Source: Saprospiraceae bacterium (GTDB lineage: Bacteria; Bacteroidota; Bacteroidia; Chitinophagales; Saprospiraceae). Taken from it: DNA of 64,000 nt. A program made the translations under genes and the position numbers. Of this stretch, positions 8,314 to 15,715 are shown in pieces; positions within the stretch are counted from its first letter, which is position 1, and every line of letters starts with the position of its first letter. The stretch covers positions 393,342-457,341 of the forward strand of contig JAHDGU010000002.1 of NCBI GenBank assembly GCA_020627535.1, written 5' to 3'. Under the pieces are notes generated by a model. The model was not told the DNA's origin, ran no database searches, and saw only the letters and a list, made by a program, of their open reading frames with translations.

Positions 8314-10044
8314 CTAAAATCTTGCCGTCACGCCGCCCATCACATTGATGCCTAGCTGTGGATACTGATTCCATCGTTGACGCTCATTAGCTGCCAAATT
8401 ATTGAGCGATGCAAAGAGACCGATATTCTTCGTCACGAAGTACTCTGCTCCCAGATTGATATCAAAGAGGGCATTGGTCTGCAACACTTCTCCCTCGATA
8501 GATCTGTAAGGCACCGCATCTTCCATGAAAAGCTCTCCCGTCACATGGATCTTCTGGTCTGGGCTGACAAACTTCAGCGTCGCATTTGCCTCAAAAGAAG
8601 GTAAGTGCCACGGCTCTTCTTCTACTTCAAGATCATAGACATTTTGCGTGAGGCTGATGGCAGCCGAGAGGTAGCTCGTCACTTGTGCCTTGACCGTGCC
8701 ACCGATGGAGATGATGTTGACATCATCTGTCAAGACATTAAAGAATCTTTGATCTGCAAGGTCATTGAGGTATAGTGGTAGATTTTTGACCTGTTTATAG
8801 CCGACTTGTCCCTCATAGCTAAATTGCTTGATCTGTCCTTTGAGTCCTCCATAATATCTGCGAACCTCACTATTCCAAAGACTGTCTAGCGCTGGTGCGA
8901 CGAAAGGATTGTAGTCTGTGATGCTGCGGAAGGTGTTTTTCTGTAATCCTCCGTCAGCTCCTACATAGGCAATAAATCGGTTGCCCGCTACCTGAGCCGC
9001 CAGCTCTATATCCGGAAAGAAAGTGAATTCTTCCTGAGAGAGCGCAATATTGGCGCCGAGGTCCGCCCTCACACTACCAAAGCTCAAGTTGACATAAGGC
9101 CTGATCTGAGAGTTGGTGAGCTCGACTGGATTGATACTACATATCGCACAGTCCTTGAGATATCGCGTATAGTCTGTCTGCAAGTCAATACCGATTTTTT
9201 GCTTTCCATCCAGGTATTTGGACGCGCCGAGATCAATCAGAAAGCCGTTTTCATCATTGGGATTGATGGAAAGCAGATCCATCCTTTCATCTTGATGATT
9301 GTAGAAACTCAGCTCAGCTTTGTAGTCGATACCGAGCTCATTGGACTGGGAGTTTTTGATGCCTGCAGATGCAGTGAGGGTCTTATAGCGGCGACGAGCC
9401 TCATCCTCTGTGAAGCTGATGCTGTCTTGGTCATAGCCGTAAAAAAAGCGATTTTGCAAGCGGTATCCAACATCACCATAGATGGCAAAGCCTTGAGCTG
9501 TTGCTGTCTGGAAAAATAGCTCAGCTCCAGTACTCGAAAACTGTTGATTTTCTCGATCAGTGGCCTGAGCGTCATGATGGAGTAGATGGATACCTACTTG
9601 GGTATTGCTAGTGGCAACACTGGAACGACTGCTACTTGATCTGCTTGAAGTCCCTCTGGATCTTCCACGACTGGCAGATCGCTTCCGTGTCTTGCCGAAG
9701 CTGTGCACATATCCCAACTCACCATACAGTGAGGTCGGGACTCCGTAGCCCGCCTTGAGAAACCCCTTATAGCTCTCAGGATTTTTCTCACCTTGCATAC
9801 TCAGTGGCTTGAGAGTTGGCGGCTCATAGCTCACGTCAAGCTGGGTGGAGCTGACATCATAGTTATAGCTGCGAGTTTTGGTCTCGGTCTTGGGTACCTT
9901 GGCACCTACATTGAGCCTCTTTGTATCCGCAACACGCGCGTCAAAGTCTTTGACGACTTCGACTTCTCCAGTCGGCAGATCATCCTGTGCATAAGACATT
10001 TGCGCGATCAGCGCTATCGAAAATATATAGATGAGCTTTTTCAT
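8314..10044 (-). CDS. Outer-membrane beta-barrel protein (TonB-receptor-like), partner of the TPR gene
   Basis: A 576-residue protein with a signal peptide ('MKKLIYIFSIALIAQMSYAQ') and a mature region of regularly alternating beta-strands ending in an aromatic residue ('GVTARF'), the usual end of an outer-membrane barrel. There is no plug domain and no CarboxypepD-reg domain, so it is not a complete TonB-dependent receptor even though such proteins are often labelled that way. A strongly basic, Ser/Arg-rich, low-complexity segment (about residues 117-148) interrupts the barrel strands. It lies 23 bp after the TPR gene in the same direction, so the two probably work together at the outer membrane. 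Substrate and function are unknown. Confidence 0.75.
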   Translation of the reverse strand: MKKLIYIFSIALIAQMSYAQDDLPTGEVEVVKDFDARVADTKRLNVGAKVPKTETKTRSYNYDVSSTQLDVSYEPPTLKPLSMQGEKNPESYKGFLKAGYGVPTSLYGELGYVHSFGKTRKRSASRGRSRGTSSRSSSSRSSVATSNTQVGIHLLHHDAQATDRENQQFSSTGAELFFQTATAQGFAIYGDVGYRLQNRFFYGYDQDSISFTEDEARRRYKTLTASAGIKNSQSNELGIDYKAELSFYNHQDERMDLLSINPNDENGFLIDLGASKYLDGKQKIGIDLQTDYTRYLKDCAICSINPVELTNSQIRPYVNLSFGSVRADLGANIALSQEEFTFFPDIELAAQVAGNRFIAYVGADGGLQKNTFRSITDYNPFVAPALDSLWNSEVRRYYGGLKGQIKQFSYEGQVGYKQVKNLPLYLNDLADQRFFNVLTDDVNIISIGGTVKAQVTSYLSAAISLTQNVYDLEVEEEPWHLPSFEANATLKFVSPDQKIHVTGELFMEDAVPYRSIEGEVLQTNALFDINLGAEYFVTKNIGLFASLNNLAANERQRWNQYPQLGINVMGGVTARF

Positions 10045-10067
10045 GATTTTCAGTTTTGGTCGTGAGA

Positions 10068-13000
10068 CTATTGGTTGCCGCTTTCGTCAAGGATGAGTTG
10101 ATTGCCCGGAAGATTGCCGGTATCGATTCGATTGAGCTGCGATTCTTTGCCTTCGAGTTCTCGGAGCTTGCGCTCTGCCTCCTCGATGAGTCCAGGGTCA
10201 TCCTTGAAGTTGTCAATCACTGCTTCCAGGGCCGCTCTGGCGTCGCTGAGCTTACCCTGATCGGCATAGATATCACTGAGTAAGATAAGGCCCTTGGCGA
10301 TCCAGTAAGGATAGCTAGAGTTGTTCTGATTGGCCGTACCTACGGCTGCCTCGGCTTCCGCCAAATTGCCCTGTCGATAGAGGATCTGTGCAATGCGGAA
10401 TCTCGACTCCGCTGTCTGGACAGTATTGCCCTCCGCGGCCACTTCTCGAAATGAACTTAAGGCGGTCGTCAAGTCACCATTGTCAAAACTGATTTTGGCT
10501 TGATAAAATCGTGCTGTCAGTCTCTGATCGGCGGTAGCTCGAGGATTCTGTGCTACTTGTTCTGCGAGGCGAAGAACCTCTCGATTTTTACCTAGTCGAT
10601 ATCCAGAGCGCATACCTCCAAGCTGCGCCTCAAATCGATCTTCATCTGTGGAGGCGATTTCTTCCCACATGCCATAGTACTTGAATGCCTTGTCAAAGTC
10701 TTCTTCATTGTTGTAGCTGATCAACGCCGCATTGCGCACTGACTTCTCATAGTAGTTGCTATTGCCTTTGTCAGCAATAAATTCAAAATCGGCTAGGGCT
10801 TTGGTGTAGTCTTTCTGGAAAGTGTAGCTGTCTCCTCGCTGAAATCTTGAGGCTAAGAGGTAGGCACCACGCGGGTACTTTTTCAAGTAATCACTGTGTG
10901 CTGTGATGGCCTGCTCATACTGACCATTTTCGTATTTGATCTCAGCAATACGGAAGGCCAAAGAGTCACGCTCAAAGTCGCTGATGTCGTATCCATCGAT
11001 GCTATCCAAAAAGTCAGCGTAGCCCTCACTATCTCCCAGATCCTCCACGTAGATCTCCTGGATCGCAGCAAGTGCTCCTTGCTTCTGGTTGGCATCTGGA
11101 TTGTAGTCAAAGACCCGCTTGTAGTAGTCCAGCGCTTCATTGACAGCACCTTGATTGTAGCTCAAGAGACCCAGCTGGAGCAGTGTAGGCACCATGAGGT
11201 CTGAGGTCTTGGAGTAGTCTTTGACGATGCGCTTGAAGGCACGCGTGGCTTCTGGGAACTTTGCCAGAGCTTGGTAGGTAAGTCCAAGTTCATAAAGCGC
11301 GTCATCAATGTACTGGCTCCGTGGGTAATTTTCACTGACATCTTCCAGCAATACGATCTTGTCAAAACTCTTACCCTGTAGCCCAAGGATGACAGACTTC
11401 TGCAGCTTGGCATACTCTACACCTGGTGCATTCATCCTGATATTTTGATCATAAGCTGCGATGGCTTGATCATACTTATTTTGCTTGAAGTGGCAATCTC
11501 CCTTCTTGACCAGTGCATCAGCCAGTACACGACTTTGAATAAAGTTATTTTGTGGACGATTGGCTCTGATTCCCTCTATGGTCTGGTCAAAGTATCTTAA
11601 GGCGGTATTGTAATCTGTCTCCTTGAGGTAATTGTAGGCTTGTGTGTAAGCTGCCATGTATGGGCTCGACTCCGGAGGATTGTTCCTAGAAGCTGAGATG
11701 GAATTGTATTGACTGATCAGTTCCTTGGAACGCTGATAACGCTCTTGTCTATGAGCGATATCTGATTTCCAGAATATGGCTTGAGACTCTAGTCCTTTGT
11801 CCTCTTTGTACTGGAGTGATTTGTCTAGATGTGTATCTGCGTCAGCAAGTCGATTTTCATTGTGCAATTGCAATGCTCTGTAGAGTGCGACCTTTTGGTA
11901 AGCCTGGCGGATCTTGAGGGGTTTGCTATCGAGCTCATCCATGATCTCAAGCGCTCTGGCGTAGTCGCCAGTCTGCACGAAGAGTTCTCCGAGGATCTCT
12001 TGACTCTGTGCATAGTATCGAGAATCCTCTCCGATCTCCGAAAACGCATTGACAGCCTCGCGATCATAGCCCAGCTCAGCCGAAAGCTTAGCATAGTTGA
12101 AGAGTGCTTCCTCTTGCATTGCCCTGTCAAAGTCTAGCTGACTCACACGACGAAAGGCGGATCTGGCAGAGTTCTTTTCGCCTGTCTTAAGGAAGCAATC
12201 CCCTAGGTAGTATGCCGCATTTTGGCCCATAGCCGTATTGGACTTCGTTAACTGTTGAAAATTTGGGATGGCGCTTTTGTAAGAACCAATCTTGTACTGG
12301 GCGTATGCAAGTTGATAAAAGTCATCCTCTCTCATGCGCGCGGTACCTTTCTCATAGTATTCGAGGTGAGGGACAGCCTCTGCATAGCGCTTTTGCGCGA
12401 AGTATGCTTGCCCTAGAAGCTGTCTGATCTCCTTTTGCTTCGTGACAGACGCATCGCCAATGAGAGGCTCGGCGTAGGCATATAATTCATCATATCGTCC
12501 TTCGCTGAAGTAGATCTGAGCGATATAGTAGGGCACGTGCTTGCGATACTTCTGAGAGCCGCTGACTCGTTCAAAACTGGCCAATGCGGCATCATAATCA
12601 CCCAAGAAATACTTGGCCATACCATAGTAATAGTTGGTCGGCAGGTAATAGTCGTTCTGGATATTCCGGACTTCGCCAAATAGATTGGCGGCAGCAGAAA
12701 ACTCCTGATTGACAAAGTGAGCGTAACCTTCCTTGAAGCGTACTTCCGACTGCTGCTCTGGTGTGAGATCTTTGGTATCAAGCTGGCGATAGTATTCGAG
12801 TGCCTTGTCAAAGTCCTTGCTGTTGTAATAGTAGTTGCCGAGTTCGAGGAGGGCCGTTGTCGCCCATGGATCTGGTCGGTAAGTCTGAATGAAGTCGAGC
12901 ATGAGGACCTCACCATCTGGCTGACCTAGATAGACAGCTGATTGTGCTTGTCTCAATCTGGCTTCCGCCAAAAGGCGCGCATAGCTCGGCTCATTGGCAG

Positions 13001-13181
13001 GTTTCAGAATCTCAAGCGCTGCAGCAAACTCTTTTTGAGCCATCGGATAGATGCCTTTGTCAAAATGCTCTTGCCCTTTCTTGAAGTGTCTCTGAGCATT
13101 GGCATAGATCTGCGTCTCCTGGGCACTGATACTCCCGAGTGTCAGTACTGAGAGCAATATGGTCAGTTTTAATATTCGCAT
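10068..13181 (-). CDS. Large secreted TPR-repeat protein
   Basis: A protein of about 1037 residues made almost wholly of tetratricopeptide repeats ('YxxALxxFxxAxxxxP'-type helices; examples 'ALEYYRQLD', 'AIAAYDQNIRMNA', 'ALDYYKRVFDYNPD'). I chose the ATG at 13181 because it starts a good signal peptide ('MRILKLTILLSVLTLGSISAQ'). The 43 codons upstream in the same frame give no plausible leader. TPR arrays are protein-binding scaffolds; with a signal peptide this one acts in the periplasm. It is followed closely by the barrel gene, suggesting a periplasmic adaptor for that outer-membrane protein. A DNA-level match to the mini-hairpin family occurs twice in it (10353-10362 and 12960-12969), each encoding a Leu-Ala-Glu-Ala segment. 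Confidence 0.85.
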   Translation of the reverse strand: MRILKLTILLSVLTLGSISAQETQIYANAQRHFKKGQEHFDKGIYPMAQKEFAAALEILKPANEPSYARLLAEARLRQAQSAVYLGQPDGEVLMLDFIQTYRPDPWATTALLELGNYYYNSKDFDKALEYYRQLDTKDLTPEQQSEVRFKEGYAHFVNQEFSAAANLFGEVRNIQNDYYLPTNYYYGMAKYFLGDYDAALASFERVSGSQKYRKHVPYYIAQIYFSEGRYDELYAYAEPLIGDASVTKQKEIRQLLGQAYFAQKRYAEAVPHLEYYEKGTARMREDDFYQLAYAQYKIGSYKSAIPNFQQLTKSNTAMGQNAAYYLGDCFLKTGEKNSARSAFRRVSQLDFDRAMQEEALFNYAKLSAELGYDREAVNAFSEIGEDSRYYAQSQEILGELFVQTGDYARALEIMDELDSKPLKIRQAYQKVALYRALQLHNENRLADADTHLDKSLQYKEDKGLESQAIFWKSDIAHRQERYQRSKELISQYNSISASRNNPPESSPYMAAYTQAYNYLKETDYNTALRYFDQTIEGIRANRPQNNFIQSRVLADALVKKGDCHFKQNKYDQAIAAYDQNIRMNAPGVEYAKLQKSVILGLQGKSFDKIVLLEDVSENYPRSQYIDDALYELGLTYQALAKFPEATRAFKRIVKDYSKTSDLMVPTLLQLGLLSYNQGAVNEALDYYKRVFDYNPDANQKQGALAAIQEIYVEDLGDSEGYADFLDSIDGYDISDFERDSLAFRIAEIKYENGQYEQAITAHSDYLKKYPRGAYLLASRFQRGDSYTFQKDYTKALADFEFIADKGNSNYYEKSVRNAALISYNNEEDFDKAFKYYGMWEEIASTDEDRFEAQLGGMRSGYRLGKNREVLRLAEQVAQNPRATADQRLTARFYQAKISFDNGDLTTALSSFREVAAEGNTVQTAESRFRIAQILYRQGNLAEAEAAVGTANQNNSSYPYWIAKGLILLSDIYADQGKLSDARAALEAVIDNFKDDPGLIEEAERKLRELEGKESQLNRIDTGNLPGNQLILDESGNQ

Positions 13182-13380
13182 GTTTGGTGCTGATTTAGTT
13201 GAGTCTTTTGGTACAAAGAGTGTGGGCTCATAATCATTGCCTGAATAGAATCCAATTATGTAAAAATTAACGCATATGAATGGCTCTGACTGATGGACGG
13301 CAAAAGACAAGTAAAGTTACATATTATGATAATGCATAATATGTCTGATTCAGTTTCTTGGTTCGGTGTGATCAAGAGTG

Positions 13381-13454
13381 AACTCGGCGCCGGGAGGCGC
13401 ACAAGAAACAAGGTAAACCAAAAGGAGTGCCTGCAATAAGCCCTTGAATGTTTG
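13381..13454 (+). repeat. 74-bp direct repeat, left copy (flanks the Fic gene)
   Basis: This copy aligns without any gap to 14662-14735 on the other side of the Fic gene, with about 55 of 74 positions identical by hand count. The last 14 bases (CCCTTGAATGTTTG) are identical, and both open with AACTCGG. Bases 13386-13403 are also the exact reverse complement of 14737-14754. A related palindromic element lies at 38953-39057. Confidence 0.8.
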
Positions 13455-13456
13455 GA

Positions 13457-13564
13457 TGCGGTGAATAGACCTTCTATTCCATGCAATATTTGCAGTGAAT
13501 AATGAACTTTTGCGGTGAATAGAAGGTATATTCATTGCAATATTTGCGGTGATTGATGAGATAT
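13457..13564 (+). promoter_or_regulatory. Two 54-bp tandem units upstream of fic: probable operator array
   Basis: The core TGCGGTGAATAG or a close variant occurs four times, at 13457, 13491, 13511 and 13545, with spacings of 34, 20 and 34 bp. This equals two 54-bp units, the second running over the Fic ATG. Each unit also carries GCAATATTTG, one base from the -7 consensus, just before its second core. The first unit contains a perfect 7-3-7 inverted repeat, GAATAGA/TCTATTC (13463-13479). The placement over the promoter and start codon suggests autoregulation, perhaps by the C-terminal winged helix of the Fic protein itself. Confidence 0.6.
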
Positions 13565-14662
13565 ATCTATCAGTTAAAAGATTGGCCCGAGTTCTATTGG
13601 GATCATGAGCAACTCATGAACTTGCTAGCAGCTGTACGTCACAAACAAGGACTGCTGCTAGGCAAGATGAGCAATCTAGGCTTTGGGCTACAGAGCGAGG
13701 CAAGTCTCGAGCATTTATCTAGCGAGATCCTCAAGTCCAATGAGATCGAAGGAGAACTCCTGGATCAGACGGAGGTGCGATCATCCGTGGCTACGAGACT
13801 AGGGATAGATATCGGTGGTGTCAGACCGACTTCAAGACATATAGATGGCATCGTAGAGATGATGATGGATGCTACAAGATCTTGGAAAGAGCCCTTGACC
13901 GAGGAGAGATTATTTGCTTGGCATAGTGCGCTATTCCCTACAGGCAGGAGTGGTCCATATAGGATAATGATCGGTCAGTGGAGAGACGACTCTACGGGTC
14001 GGATGCAAGTGGTCTCAGGTGCCATGGGCCGGGAGCGCGTCCACTTCGAGGCACCCGAGGCAGAGATGCTGCCCTCCGAGATGGATCTATTTCTCTTCTG
14101 GATCAACAAGGCTGCCAATCTTGACCCGATCATTACAGCCGGTTTAGCACACTTGTGGTTTTTGACGATCCATCCATTCGATGACGGCAATGGACGGATC
14201 GCTCGTGCCATCACGGATTACTTGCTCTGTCGTTCTGAGTCTCAGTCCGAGAAGTACTACAGTATGTCTGTAGAGATCATGAAGGACAGAAAAAGTTACT
14301 ATCAAGTCCTGGAGCGCACGCAGTCCCAAGACAGCCTCAATGTCACAGACTGGCTACATTGGTTCTTGACTTGTCTCGATCGGTCCCTCAGCAGCTCATT
14401 GCTCTCCGTCTCCAAGATCGTCACCAAGCATCAGTTTTGGCATGAGCATAGACATCTCCACTTCAATGCTCGTCAGATCAAAGTCCTACAGATGTTGCAC
14501 GGAAATTTCTTTGGCAAGCTCACCACTTCCAAGTGGGCCAAGATCAATAGCTGCTCACAAGATAGTGCGCTCAGAGATATCAATGACCTAGTAAAAAAGG
14601 CTGTGCTGTGTAAGTCCAGTGCTGGTGGTCGGAGTACGAGTTATGAGTTGGTCACAGAATAA
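13556..14662 (+). CDS. Fic-family AMP-transferase with N-terminal DUF4172 and C-terminal HTH
   Basis: A protein of 368 residues. Fic enzymes transfer AMP (or another nucleotide part) to a hydroxyl of a target protein. The N-terminal ~90 residues are a DUF4172 domain ('YIYQLKDWPEFYW'). The Fic catalytic motif 'HPFDDGNGRIAR' starts at His206. The inhibitory-helix motif [S/T]xxxE[G/N] is present as 'SNEIEG' (61-66) on the N-terminal side, the class II arrangement, so activity is likely self-restrained without a separate antitoxin. The last ~75 residues look like a winged helix ('SKWAKINSCSQDSALRDIND'). I use the ATG at 13556; a TTG one codon upstream is less likely. No antitoxin gene lies beside it. 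It is flanked by long repeats. Confidence 0.9.
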   Translation: MRYIYQLKDWPEFYWDHEQLMNLLAAVRHKQGLLLGKMSNLGFGLQSEASLEHLSSEILKSNEIEGELLDQTEVRSSVATRLGIDIGGVRPTSRHIDGIVEMMMDATRSWKEPLTEERLFAWHSALFPTGRSGPYRIMIGQWRDDSTGRMQVVSGAMGRERVHFEAPEAEMLPSEMDLFLFWINKAANLDPIITAGLAHLWFLTIHPFDDGNGRIARAITDYLLCRSESQSEKYYSMSVEIMKDRKSYYQVLERTQSQDSLNVTDWLHWFLTCLDRSLSSSLLSVSKIVTKHQFWHEHRHLHFNARQIKVLQMLHGNFFGKLTTSKWAKINSCSQDSALRDINDLVKKAVLCKSSAGGRSTSYELVTE

Positions 14663-14735
14663 ACTCGGTGCCAGAAGGCGCTCGAGAAACATCTTGGACC
14701 AGCAGGCGCGCCAGAACTAGACCCTTGAATGTTTG
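14662..14735 (+). repeat. 74-bp direct repeat, right copy
   Basis: It begins at the last base of the Fic stop codon and is the gap-free partner of 13381-13454. It contains the 8-bp palindrome GGCGCGCC. Divergence is concentrated in the middle, while both ends are conserved, as expected for an old duplication or a repeat with conserved ends. Confidence 0.8.
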
Positions 14736-14736
14736 C

Positions 14737-14754
14737 TGTGCGCCTCCCGGCGCC
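14737..14754 (-). repeat. Exact 18-bp inverted repeat of 13386-13403
   Basis: TGTGCGCCTCCCGGCGCC is the exact reverse complement of 13386-13403. The same sequence family forms the left arm of the palindrome at 38953-39057. With the direct repeats it frames the Fic gene. Confidence 0.8.
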
Positions 14755-14815
14755 AGCTTTGCATCTCTCAGAGTAGACGGTAAAAACATATAATTTCGAA
14801 TGCCATCTGACTACC

Positions 14816-15334
14816 ATGAAAATCTCCAACATACATACGGACAGACTCACACTCAAGGAAGTGAAACAAGCAGATATTGAAAATATCTATTGTGGCCTAT
14901 CTCATCCTCAAGTCATCAAGCACTATGGTGTCAGCTACTCGAGTCTTGAGGCTACTCAAGAGCAGATGGATTGGTATGGACAAGATCAACAAGCTTGGTG
15001 GTCCATCACGAAGATATCAGATGGCATCTTCTGTGGTGCAGCTGGATTTAATGATATTTCCAAAGAGCACAAGAAAGCAGAGATCGGCCTGTGGCTACTT
15101 CCTGAGTACTGGGGCAAAGGCATCATGACCGAGGTGATGCCGGCAATCTGCAACTATGCCTTCCGGCAGATGAATATCCATCGTATCGAAGGATTTGTGG
15201 AGTCAACAAATACCAATTGTAAAAGAGCCATGTCCAAGTTGGATTTTAACCATGAAGGAACGATGCGAGACTGTGAAGTGAAAGATGGGCAGTATGTGAG
15301 TGTGGATATTTATGCATTGATCGATCCTCATTAG
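14816..15334 (+). CDS. GNAT N-acetyltransferase, RimJ/RimL-like
   Basis: A 172-residue cytoplasmic acetyltransferase using acetyl-CoA. The family opening 'TDRLTLKEVKQADIENIY' is clear, with the acetyl-CoA pyrophosphate loop as 'LPEYWGKGIMTEV' and the substrate side 'HRIEGFVESTNTNCKRAMSKLDF'. This is the RimJ/RimL group (ribosomal protein N-terminal acetylation and other amines); the real acceptor cannot be told. A weak -7-like TAATTTCG lies at 14791-14798. It converges on the cupin gene with a 9-bp gap. Confidence 0.85.
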   Translation: MKISNIHTDRLTLKEVKQADIENIYCGLSHPQVIKHYGVSYSSLEATQEQMDWYGQDQQAWWSITKISDGIFCGAAGFNDISKEHKKAEIGLWLLPEYWGKGIMTEVMPAICNYAFRQMNIHRIEGFVESTNTNCKRAMSKLDFNHEGTMRDCEVKDGQYVSVDIYALIDPH

Positions 15335-15343
15335 GAGACACGC

Positions 15344-15709
15344 TCACACCCACTCACACTCCTCAACCGTCCTCTCATCTTGCACGTCTCCCGTGTGCTT
15401 GATCTTGGCAGGTTCAAAAAGCATCACCCAGGTTTCTTCTTCGGCTACTGGTAGATGCTGGGTGGCTTTGGGGACGACGCACATTTCACCTTGGCGAAGA
15501 GTGATCTGACCTTCGTCAAATTTTAGCGTAAGCGCACCTCGTACTACAAAAAATAGCTCATCCTCTTCTGCGTGATCATGCCAGACAAATTCCCCTTCCA
15601 ACTTTGCCAACTTCACTTGCTGACCATTGCACTCGGCGATGATCTTCGGAGTCCACTGCTCAGTGAACTTGGAGAATTTCTCTCGGATATTGATAAGTTT
15701 TGGCAGCAT
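15344..15709 (-). CDS. Small cupin-domain protein
   Basis: A 121-residue single-domain cupin. The metal-binding motif 1 is seen as 'WHDHAEEDELFFVV' (His-x-His and Glu) and motif 2 as 'PKATQHLPVAEEE', so a metal ion is probably bound. Proteins of this size act as sugar isomerases, dioxygenases or sensors, and the function cannot be fixed. It starts 6 bp after the GH13 gene stop, so it is probably co-transcribed with it. Confidence 0.8.
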   Translation of the reverse strand: MLPKLINIREKFSKFTEQWTPKIIAECNGQQVKLAKLEGEFVWHDHAEEDELFFVVRGALTLKFDEGQITLRQGEMCVVPKATQHLPVAEEETWVMLFEPAKIKHTGDVQDERTVEECEWV

Positions 15710-15715
15710 GGGCGT

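Noticed and set aside
13182..13310. Upstream extension of the TPR gene to 13310
   Set aside because: The extra 43 codons lack signal-peptide character, whereas 13181 opens a good signal.
13256..13535. Minus-strand ORFs in the region upstream of the Fic gene
   Set aside because: They fall in the repeat and operator sequences, have no signal or domain, and are best explained by the repeats.
13553..13555. TTG start for the Fic gene
   Set aside because: The next codon is ATG and gives the normal 'MRYIYQL' opening of DUF4172.
13182..14815. Fic gene as part of a two-gene toxin-antitoxin pair
   Set aside because: No antitoxin ORF is adjacent; the inhibitory SxxxEG motif is within the same protein (class II).
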